Position numbers and translations under genes: made by a program. DNA of 64,000 nt from Mytilus edulis (lineage: Eukaryota > Mollusca > Bivalvia > Mytilida > Mytilidae): the NCBI RefSeq assembly GCF_963676685.1, contig NC_092345.1:81905592-81969591 (forward strand), in the 5' to 3' direction. Positions 21,957 through 33,900 of this stretch are shown here, in pieces (within the stretch, counting starts at the first letter, position 1; each line of letters begins with the position of its first letter). The notes under the pieces are model-generated. The model saw only the letters and a list, made by a program, of their open reading frames with translations. It did no database searches and was not told where the DNA came from.

Positions 21957-24900
21957 ATGGAGGTTTTTAAGAAGAAAAAATGTAGAGCAATCAGAAAAAG
22001 ACGTCACTCATCAGAGAGCGATGACAATTCGAACGAGGATGCAGATGACATTGAGTAAATAATTAGTTCATAACAAATGGACAAAAAAATTTTGTTGGTG
22101 AATTTTTAGTCCGAGATTACTCTGACGTCCAACGGCTGTTTTGCCAGACAAGCTGGGGCCGTGGGACGTCAGAGCTCGTCCCATATCAAAAAGTGGATAT
22201 TTGCCCACCCAAAATAGATGCGCTGCTTCGTTTTTGGTGCCGACTGACGGCCTTGGAATTATATAAATCGGGCAGCAATCTGTTCATTTTTCATTTATCT
22301 TTTCATTTATGTAAGTTTCACCTACCTGCCAACTTTCATTTTTCCATATTTTAACAGTTTTCACAGAGACCCATCGATTTCTGAATTTTGACTTTCACTA
22401 GTCTTTAGTCTTTAGTAAGTGTCCCAAATGACACTGTAAACACTTGTGTACGTTTCCTCTTTTGTAGTTTCTTCACATATGTAATGTTCACTCATGTACT
22501 TAATTGAAATTGTGGCTGCTGCTTAAAAAATTTTGACTTAATTTTGATATAGATTTATAGTGTTTTTTGCTGTATAGTGTTTTTGAATCTACCAGACTCC
22601 TTTAAATAATTTTCCAGATGGCACAATATCTCATTTCGATTGTCTCTATTAATTTCTTCTTCATCGATTCCTAATAAGGTGTCTAAATCCATGTGTATAT
22701 TTCCTGTAATGAAGTAAATAGATGTTCTCATCCTCTCTCTAGCCTCCTCATAGTTAGAACAATGTAAAAGGTAGTGTTCTACAGTTTCTGGCTCTCCACA
22801 GGAACAGTTTTTGTCTGATGATGGTATAATTTTGGATTTATAATCATTTAGATCACAATAACCTGTTCTCAAACTAGAAGTAATTGAAAACGACCATTTG
22901 GATGGTAAATCTTTTGGTATTTTCTGACAGACTTTTTGATGATAGTTGTAATAATTTCTGCCACGTTGACTTGATTCCCATTGGTTTTGCCATTTTCTTA
23001 AAACACTTTCTCTTGCTGCACGTTTTATATCCTGCCTGGTTACTTCTGATGGTTCTTCTATTTTTTCAGCTTCTTTAGCTCCTTTTTTGGCCAGTGAATC
23101 AGCAATGTCATTTCCTTGGATATCAGCATGACCAGGTGTCCATTCAAAATTTAATGGAATTCCATTCATCTTTAATACTTTCATGTTTTTCTTAATTTCT
23201 CTTATGACTTTGATGTAATTCTCTGATTTCCAGTTTAAAGTTAAAATTCCAATTGAGGTCTGACTATCTGAAAAAAGTGTAATTGAGTCTGTGTTTTGTC
23301 TGTTTTCTGATATTAAAAAGTGGTCAACAACAAGTTTAATGGCGATCAGTTCTCCTAGTAGTATTGATCCTTTTTTGGATACAGCTTTACTAATTTCAAT
23401 TTGTGGTTGATTATTTGATGGAAAGATGACAGCACCTGCTCCTACAGGGCCAGGACTACCAAGACAGGACCCATCAGTAAATGCTATACATGAATTTGCT
23501 GGAAGATGACTTAGTTTTTCCATTATTATGTGTTTTCCAACATTTTTTTGGTCTGTTAATCTTGATTTGGAATTTCCAAGGTTTTTCCAATAATCTGGAG
23601 GAGATTTATATCTTTGTATCCCATTAAACTGAAATTCTGCTTCTATACCATTTACATCAACACCTGTACATACCTTCATGTCTTCTGCCTGAAGAATCAT
23701 TTTTCCCACTGGAGATACATATTTTTCAGGGATGTCAATTGTTTTCCAATCATCCAGGATTTGTTTTATTGGAATGGAGATATCATACGAAATAATTTTT
23801 GCAAGTGTACGAGTTGCAATTTCTTCTCTACGCAGATGTATTGGTAGGATTCCAGAAACTACTTCCAAAGTCTCTACACTTGATGTTGGGGTAACATTAA
23901 GGCATATAGCTAATCCCTTTCGTTGAATTTTGTTCAGTTTGTCTGTTATATTGGTTTCACAGGTCTGCCAAACACTACTTGCATATTCTAAGGTGGAAAG
24001 GACAATACTTTGGTAAATTTGAAGTAGAATTTTTGTAGAAATTTTTGCAACTCCTTTGATCATTCTAAGTAGGCTAATTGCTTTATGTGCCTTTTGTTCT
24101 ACATTTTCGATGTGTTTGAGAAATAATAGTTTTTCATCTAACGTGACTCCTAATATTTTTGGATTACAGTTATATTTTAACAATTTACCTTCTAGTTGTA
24201 AATTCATTTTCTTTATTGGACCATTCCTTGAAAAGATACAATATTCTGTTTTCTCAATACTTAAATTAATTCTCCATTTTTTGGTCCAATCCTGGATTAT
24301 GTTAAGATCCTTTTGTACCTGTTTCTCCATGTCATTCAAGTTCTTTCCATTTATCCATACATTACCATCATCAGCAAATTTGCACTTTTTACATGATAGG
24401 TTAGCAAAAATGTCTTTGATAAAGATATTAAAAAGAAGTGGAGCTATAACTGATCCTTGTGGGAGACCTATTTTGGTTTCAAACCAGCTTCCTTTATGGT
24501 TGTTAATCACACACCTTGCTTGTCTTTCCTTTAAAAAATTGTTAATCCAATTCCAGATGTTACCTTTAACACCGTTATCATAAAGTTTTGTTAGAAGTCC
24601 TTCCCTCCAAACACTGTTGTATGCTTTTTCAAGATCAATAAAGACTGCTAATATAAATTCGTTGTTATTGAAGGCATTAAAGATGTTTTGAGTTAAACTT
24701 AACAAGGCATTTTCAGTAGAGCGATAGTGGCGAAACCCTTCTTGTTCTGGATCCAATATGGAGTTGGTCTCTATATAACCTTCTAGTCTAGATGTTACTA
24801 CTCTTTCCATAACTTTACCCAGTATACTTGTGAGACTAATTGGACGATATGAAGAAGGGTTATTATATGTTGACTTTCCCATTTTCCTTATAAATTTAAC

Positions 24901-27900
24901 ATTTGCTAGTTTCCAAGGTTTTGGAAGTTTTCCTTCTTCCCAAGATTTGTTAAACACATATGACAACACACTGTATAAGCTTTCATCTGCCTTCATTAAT
25001 AATTCTGAAAAAATTTGATCAGGTCCAGGTGCTTTGTCATTTTTTAAACGTTGAATGGCACCTATTAGTTCATCTGGATCTATTGGTTCATTGTATTCTT
25101 TTTCTTCCATTTCCTGGTCAAACATTTCTTCACTGATGTTCTAATACTTCTTCATGATCTCTTCATAATGGGTTTGATCAAAGCTGCTTGTTTTCAGATG
25201 ATTTCCTTTAAAGTATGTTTTCTCAAGTTCTTCACATTTCAATTGTTCATTGAACAGCACCTTTCCATCACAATCTATAAAGGGTAAAACAATATTATTT
25301 GTTGTTTTCTTTGTCATTTTTTTGAAGGCATTCCATCTGTCTTTGGCTGTACGAGCATTTGTTAATTTTTCACCTAAATGTTCCCCCCATTCTTCTTGGG
25401 CCTTTTCTGTAATCTCTTGAAACTCTGATTCAGCATTTTTCAAAATTTGAAAATTTTCCGGTGTACATGTACTTCTAGACTTAAATCGTCTTTGGGCTTG
25501 ATTAAGTTTTCTTTTAAAGTCCTTAACTTCCTCATTCCACCAAACTGGATGTCTATGGGAGATCAGTTTTCTTTTTGCAATCTTAGGTATTGCATCTTCC
25601 ATACATTTTTCAAATTCAATTTCAAACCGTCTATATAAGTCGTCTGTTTTTTCACGATTGACATATTCAAATGATGAAAAAATTTGCTTTGTTGTATTTT
25701 TCCATTTATTCCAATCAATTTTCTTTAAATTCCAGATTTCTTCTGTTGTTTGATTGTCCTCAATCTTTTCCTCCGATTTTACATCTAAATATACAGCAAT
25801 ATGGTCAGATTTAATTGATTCATGTGTCAATGTTATACAATCTTTAACTTCATTATATATGTTTTCTGAAATAATTGCTAGGTCAATTACACTTTGACTG
25901 TTTCTTCTTGTATATTGTCCATCATTTACACAAATTAAATAATTTTCTGTCATGCATTCTTCTAGTATTAGCCCATGACTATTATCTTTGACATTATTCC
26001 ATTCAAGGCTCTTTGCATTGAAATCACCAAGCAAGATCAAGTTTTTTAATTTTGATAATTTCACAGCATCACATAAACTTTTCATTAGAACAGCTTTTTC
26101 TGGAGGTACATACGGCACCCACAAATTAAAGATTTTATTAGATCTGTCTTGAATTTCCAAACAGACCATTTCAATTGTATCAAGTTCATATTCTGATTTC
26201 CTCTTGCAAACAAAATTTAGATTTGGTTTAATTAAAATTGCTGAACCGCCTCTGGCTTGGCCTTTTCGAGGGGTGGAATATACTTTCCAGTCTTTGTAAG
26301 TTACCGGTGTTGAAGCAGTTTCAAATGTTTCATTCAAACACAGAATATCTATATTATATTTTTTCATAACTTTCAAATGGACGTCAAGTTACGAGAGAGT
26401 TTGTGGCCTCGAGACTCAAATATGCAAATTTTGTAGGAGATCGATGTTTAACATTTAGTAGCCAACCACGATTTTTCACCTCCTTTACAGGAAATCGGTA
26501 TTAAGCATTTAGTTCCAACCACGAGAACAATCGAAAGCTCTCGGACATTTAGATAACTTGCATCGTAAATGAACGAGGTGTTACATTATGGTCATTTGCA
26601 TAAATCATCACTGTTTTCTCATGGTCACGTGATAATCTTTGAAAATGAAAAGCAAAATGCAGAAATCGATGGGTCTCTGTGAAAATGGTTAAAATATGGA
26701 AAAATAAAGGTTGGCAGGTAGGTGAAACTTACATAAATGAAAAGATAAATGAAAAATGAACAGATTGCTGCCCGATTTATATAATTCCAAGGCCGTCAGT
26801 CGGCACCAGAAGCGACGAAGCAGCGCATCTATTTTGGGTGGGCAAATATCCACTTTTTGATATGGGACGAGCTCTGACGTCCCACGGCCCCAGCTTGTCT
26901 GGCAAAACAGCCGTTGGACGTCAGAGTAATCTCGGACTAGTGAATTTTATACACCTCAAAAATTACTATGAGTAGATTTATCTGTCCAGTAGGAAAAGTT
27001 GTAAAGCCTGGCATCCATTTGATATGTAAAAGTTAATTATTTGTCGTTGTCTTAATAAGATAAAACATATAATATTATCACTTTTGATGAAAAATCTTAC
27101 AAATGATTTGGGTTTCTCTCTCAAAAGGATCAGGATTAAAATCTGACAAATTTCATATATGTACATTAGTGACAGTAGTATGGTAGTACATAATATGTTT
27201 GATATATTTATTTTTTATTTTCAGATCTAAATTAAAAGACATAAAGGAATTACAAAAGCAAAGAGAGAAACCCAAAGGTGTGAGTGCTGCTGTACTAGCA
27301 TTGGGGAAGAAAATACCTAAAACAGAAGAAGTAACTGATGTAAGCAGTCTCAAAGGCCGCACTGATAAGTCATTAACCCCTTAATAATTTATAATTTGAA
27401 TGTTCCTACTAAAATTCATTTTCTATAAGCCATTTATTAAAAAAAAAAAAAAAAGAGTGTAGAATTTGAAAAGATTTCAATTTCTGCTACCAAGCATTGC
27501 CAAGCAAAAAAAAAACAAACAAAAAACCAATGACCATGTGCTCATAATTATTTAGGACTTTATGGATGTAGAATTAATTAAACTTTACAGACATGATAAA
27601 TTTGGTATTTTTTATTTTTTTTAATTGTTTGTGATATCAGTCATGCTTTCTCTTTAGAATTGTTTCAAATTTTGTCATACTTGGACCTTACATAGCTTCT
27701 AGGAAAGAGTATTGGTTTTGCTCATTGTTGAAGATGATTAGTGATCTATAATTGTTCACATCTTTGTCCATTGATCTCTATGAATAGTTATATCTCTTTG
27801 GCAATCTGGCATACCCTATCTTTTATATTGCTATATTTCTATAACAAAAGGCCCAACATGGAGGTCAGCATTGAAATTGTAATAACAATGAATAATACAG

Positions 27901-30900
27901 AAATTAGACTTTTACCACCATAATTATGTAAGTCAGAAAAGCGTGTCTACTCTTCCATGACATACTTTGAGATTTTTGTGTAGTCTATGGGACAAATATT
28001 TTGTCTGAATACTTTTAACTCATTTCTACACTTCTTTATAATTTTAGAAAGACCCATTTAAGAGACTTACAGGAGGAATTGTTGATATGAAAACTTTGAA
28101 TAAATCGTGAGTATATGTACATGTATGTATGGACGAAAAACAAGTACTGAATTCCTTTTAAAGAAGTTCATTTCTACATCTTTAAATGGATAGATTGTAC
28201 AAATTTTATGAAAACAAAAGAGTATTTATATAAATTGGATTAGCCTATGTGGAAGATTTCTTTAATGGCCTTTGTCAGCATGTACATTTGTCAACTCAGT
28301 TACTTGAGATCATTACATGTAGCCCCTGTTTAGATATTCATATCTTACAGGTTTCATAGAGTTAGTAACAAATTTAAGAATATGGTCCGTTTTCATAATT
28401 CAGAAATGTAAGGTGTCTAAATAAATCCAAAAATAAAAAGTTCATATTATGCCTCTTTTTATTTTAGAAGATTGCATACAGTTTATATTATTCGCAATGC
28501 AAGTTAAAGTTGACACTAGTAGCATTCCTGAATAATTTTTTTGTTCTCAAAGTGTGTTTATTTCACATAATTATTTCGGCACTCTTTCCATAGCATTCAG
28601 TCGAGATATTCTCATTAAATTGATATCTAAAAAACAATATGAAATAAGTACAATAGAAAATAAGTTAAAAATTAATTAAAACTCAAACTGCAGTGATATA
28701 TTTATCCTGTAAGTGTATAGATAGTGTAAATGTTTAATTCTGAAAATTAGAGAAATTTAAAATGCATTTGATTTAATGGTCAATTTGACCCCAATATACA
28801 ACTGCCTTTGTTTTGTTTCTTTTAAAAATCTGCTCAGTATAATGAGAATATATTTCATTTGAAATCAACTTAGTGCACAGTCCTATAGATAGGCATAAAA
28901 TGTTGAATTGTGAACTTAAATGATTTGATAAACATTTTTTGAAAGATTTTTTCTTCTCATGCTAGCTTTGTACTTGTTTGCAGAATATGTTAAGGTTTGT
29001 TAATCAAGTATATCATAAAAAGTCATCAATTAAACATCATGTATTAGAAAACGGATTTACCTGTCTAAATTTAACTGCTATCTAAAAATATAACAGCATG
29101 CCTTTTCATCCAACATATGTGCATACAAAAAAAGTGAGAATAGCTTGTGACTGACTATTAATTGTCTGACATTTACAGTTGTGTAAAAGTAAAAATTCTA
29201 ACAAGCATTTCAATCTCATTTTCATTTTTGTTTATATACATATTTACAGAGATATGTCCAAAGAAGATGTAGAAGCCATTGGGACAGCTTTTGCAGCAGA
29301 AACTAACAGAAGGGATGAAGACACAGAAATGTATGTAGGTCATCTCTTAAGTAATTAATTGTGTTTAACACATTTCTGGAAATAAATATATTCTGGATCA
29401 AAATGTTCATTTAAAGTCATATGAAACCTAGAATAAAAAAAAAATGATGCATATGTTTTTTATAACTAAATGGATACTTTTCATTATAAAACTTATGTAC
29501 ATATACTTTTTTTTCCGAAGAAAATTCTTTAATTTGTCCACATTTAGAAGAAGTTTACTTTTTTTTAATTGCTTGCTTCCAGGAAGCAATTCACCAACAT
29601 ATTTTCCGTAGGCAAGTGACCTTAGCATGACCCATCTGGTAAAAATTAGGTGATTGCAATACACATTGATCTGTCATTAAAATAAACTATTATCTGATTG
29701 TACATGTTATATACATGCTAAATAAACATGCTACTTTGTTGATTGTTTACTTTAAGGTGACAATCAGTAAACTATGGCTTCAAAACACAACAATTAATTA
29801 GTTGCCATATTTGTTAAATCATAGCAAACAGGGAGAAAAAAAATTGAGGAATATATGATATGTTTGTGTAAAAAATGTTAAAATCGTGCACACTAGACAA
29901 AGTTTATGATATACATGCATTGGTTCAAGAATTTGATAAACATTATTTTTCACCAGTCACTCGTTTCATATGACTAAGCTTTATCAGTGATGCATGTAAA
30001 TGCACAGTAAAGTGTTGGTCTACTTATAAATTTTCACTCAAAAACGGTACATACTAAATAATATCTTCAAAACTAAAAGATTATTTAAAAGAACTTAAGT
30101 GGTAATATATGGTAGACAATATTCAAAGTAATAATGACAGTGTTAAATTGATAACCTTTAGGAATAAGTTTATCAAGAGGATTAATAAGTTTACATGAGT
30201 CTAAATAAATTAACTTGCTGTATGAACAACATCTCCATAAAAATCAAGATATTTATTTTGACTTGAGGTTCAAAATGCATATGTATAGCTTCAGCAGGAC
30301 AAAAAAAAGGTTTTTGCTGAAAAGATGTGCCTTTTATAGAAGGTTTGACTGAATTTTGAATTTTCTTAACAGTCCAGTCCTTTGATTTATAAAGCAACAA
30401 CCCACCACCAATTGACTGACTAACACTTACATAAAATATAGCTCCACTGTTTAGCATTAATTTATATACAGTTTCAATACACAGGAAAAAAGTTATTTCT
30501 TTACAGGGAACAAAAAAAACTTCAAATATAAATTAATTTCATGCAGTATCTTTTCTTATGGCCCCACAATGAAGTTGTCGGTGCCATATAGTTTTACCCT
30601 TGTCCGAAATTCCGTAATTCCGTCATTCCGCAACAAACCATTATACATAGTTTTTTTCTAGGTATGTGAGTTAACCATGATGAGTTACAGATAGAGTTTA
30701 AGTTTCGTTCCGCTCCCCTAATTTTTGTCATAATTACGGGCTTTGGACTTTGATAAATTGTTGAAAATCACAGTTATACAGACTTTTTTTTTAAACTCTT
30801 TCAGATATTGTGCTGATTTTTAGTATGTGAGTTACCCATGATGAGTTACAGATCAAGTTTAAGTTTTGTTCCGCTCCGCTAATTTTTGCCGAAATTACAT

Positions 30901-33900
30901 GCTTTGGACTTTGATAAATTGTTGAAAATCACAGTTATACAGACCTTTTTTTTTAAACTCTTTCAGATATTGAGATGATTTTTGGCATGTGAGTTAACCA
31001 AGATGAGTTACAGACCAAGTTTAAGTTTTTGTGTTTTTTTGGCCGAAATTACAGCTTTGGACTAAGATAAATTGTTGAAAATCACAGTTATACAGACCTT
31101 TTTTTTAAAACTCTTTCAGATATTGAGATGATTTTTGGCATGTGAGTTAACCAAGATGAGTTACAGACCAAGTTTAAGTTTTTGTGTTTTTTTTTGCCGA
31201 AATTACAGCTTTGGACTTTGATAAATTGTTGAAAATCACAGTTATACAGACCTTTCTTCTTAACTCTTTCAGACATTGGGATGATTCATGGCATGTGAAT
31301 TTACCAAGATGAGTTACAGACCAAGTTTAAGTTTTTTCGCCCTGGCTAATTTTTGCAGAAATTACAGGCTATGGACTTTGATAAATTGTTGAAAATCATA
31401 GTTATACAGACTTTTTTTCTAAAAACAACTAAAAAAGGATCTCTAATTACAGGGTCAATTACAGGAATTGGCAAGTAGACTATTGATTAACAACAAAATG
31501 ATCAGAATTTAATTAAAAGAATTCTTGATTTGTTAGTAAACCTTGCAAATATTTATGTACTTTTTAGGTTGAAATATGTGGAAGATCAACTTGCAAAGAA
31601 GAAAGGCAATATAAATGATAAAGAAACAGATTTTAAGTGAGTTATTGATATAGGTAGAGTGAAACTTTTGCTTACAGTATGTATTTTCTTATCATATTCT
31701 ATATATCGTATTTGTATTTCTTTCTTTGTTTTTTTTAACATAAATTAAGCAGTTTGTTTCCTTGTTTGAATTGTTTTAAATTTGTAATTTACTGGCCTTT
31801 TGTAGCTGATTATGTGGTATGGTTTTTTTTTCTCATTGTAGAAGGCTGTATGGTGACTTATAGTTGTTAACTTCTTTGTCATTTGGTTTCTGGTGGAGAG
31901 TTGTCTCATTGGCACTTATACCACATCTTCTTATCTTTATATTATTAACACCATGTAATGATTGTTTTAAAAATTAGAATAGTTGATTACTCTACTCTCT
32001 ACAGCAAATTCAGCAAAAATAATTTCTACATTGAACCAATCAATCAAAATAAAACAGATATAGAATTAATCACATCAAAACAGCATAGGGATTTACATAT
32101 AATTTTTAATAGCTAGTCCTTTGGGCAATTGACCATGATATTTTACTTGTCTAAAAGAGACCAAATTTAAAGTTATTTAAGAAATTTCCAAACTGCCATT
32201 ATAGACACGATATAAAAAGGAGGAGATGTGATATGATTAGCCAATAAGACAATTTTCCACCGAAGTTCAAAATAAGTAGATGTAATACATATAGGCAACA
32301 CAACAAGCTTCAATAAAGAGAACAACTTGTATTGTATAGTTGGCTATAAAAGGCCCTGACATGAAAAATATGAAACAGTTCAATTATTTGGTTGGTATGA
32401 GGCCTGTGACTATGATAGCAAAATCATTGATATACTCAGTGTCAAAACCTTGATCTTAAAGAATTTAAACATGACACCTCAATCATAACTAAATCCACAG
32501 GCAAGACTTTCATCATGTGACTCTTGTTCAAAATTATCCATATTTTAGGTTTTTTAAAAAGCCTGAAAGGAGTGAAATATTTTCTTTCTCTTATCACCAA
32601 CAAGTATTGTATATTTTTGTTGAGCCTGCGACTTTTGTCCCAGAAAGCTCATCATAGGGATAGTAATCTGGCAGGGGCTGCTGCGGCAGTGGGGGCAGCG
32701 TTAGCTTACTTTTTGAAAGCTTTATATTTAAGAAGGTAGAAGACATGAATGCTTCATACTTTGTATATACATGTATACACATGGAAAAAAGTATTGCAAC
32801 ACCTTGATTTTTCAAATTTTGGAAAATGAACGTCTTTTTTCAGGTCGAATATGATCAAATATTTGTATAATGATATTGGTACATTGTTAATGATAACTAT
32901 GGCATTAAAACGACATAAAAAAAATGTATGATTTTTTTTTTAATGACAGCAATTTTGATTACAAAATGAAGTCATTTTTGTACAAAAAAATGCACTTTAC
33001 AAGTTTTACTGTAATTGGATATAAAAATGTCAGACATTTCAAAACAAAAGTAAAAACGATAGTTTACATCACATTGAACTTTATAAGCCAAAAAATCAGT
33101 ACTTGGTGTAACCTCCATTCACACGAATAACTGCCTCCAAACGTCTTCTCATGCCTGCTACCAATCGACGAATTTGTTGTTGGGGTAACTGCAACCATTC
33201 CTGGTGAAGTGCATTGTCTAATTCATCAAGTGTCTGAACTGGTGGTGCCCTTTCGCGCACTTTTCGGCCAATAATGTCCCATACATGCTCGATAGGGTTA
33301 AGGTCTGGGCTACAAGCAGGCCAAGGAAGAGTTGTTATTGCTTCTCCACGCAGATAATCGATAACAGCACGGGACCGATGTGGTCTAGCATTATCATCCA
33401 TAAAAACTTGTCTTGAATTCAGAGGATGATTATCAAAGTGAGGCACTACACTTGCCGCAAGAATGTCTCTTTGATATTTTTGGCCATTCAGGTTTCCTCT
33501 AACGGTTTTAAGAGCTAACTTACAGTCATGTGAAACACATCCCCATACCATAATCGATCCACCTCCAAATGCAACAGTTTCAATGATGTTCTTTTCAGCA
33601 TAGGCAGTATTTTGCTGACGCCAAACTCGTACCCGACCATCAACCGTGTGCAACATAAACCGACTCTCATCGGACCAATGGATCTTTTTTCAAGACCGTA
33701 AATTCCAACGTCGGCGAGGTCTGCACCATTGCATACGGGCAGCTTTATGTCTGTTTGTTAGCAAAATTCTCCTTACTGGTCTTCTAGCACTATAACCAAC
33801 AGATTTAAGTCGATTTCTAACAGTTCTGTTTGAAAGTCTTCGGTATGGCAACCACTCACTTTTCAGGACTGTACTGTTTGCAAATGGTGTTCTTCTCACC

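Larger units (their letters stand above)
22107..26939 (-). mobile_element. Composite unit: ~290-bp TIRs and 9-bp TSD enclosing a LINE
   Basis: The left end begins TAGTCCGAGATTACTCTGAC and the right end finishes with its exact complement. The inverted similarity continues for about 290 bp (22107-22400 and about 26633-26939). The direct repeat GTGAATTTT flanks it at 22098-22106 and 26940-26948. Long TIRs with a 9-bp duplication point to Mutator-like (MULE) DNA transposition. Yet the interior encodes LINE proteins on the minus strand and no MULE transposase was seen. It sits in intron 1 of the TLS1 homologue, 52 bp past the exon 1 donor, antisense to it. Either a LINE inserted into a non-autonomous MULE or the TIR unit now moves with LINE cargo. 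Confidence 0.9.

Noticed and set aside
24056..24583. Plus-strand 175-codon frame
   Set aside because: Antisense shadow of the LINE reverse transcriptase; no domain character.
22107..26939. Inverted ends explained by LINE twin priming
   Set aside because: Twin priming inverts an internal 5' segment; it does not place complementary copies at both outer ends with a perfect 9-bp duplication outside them.
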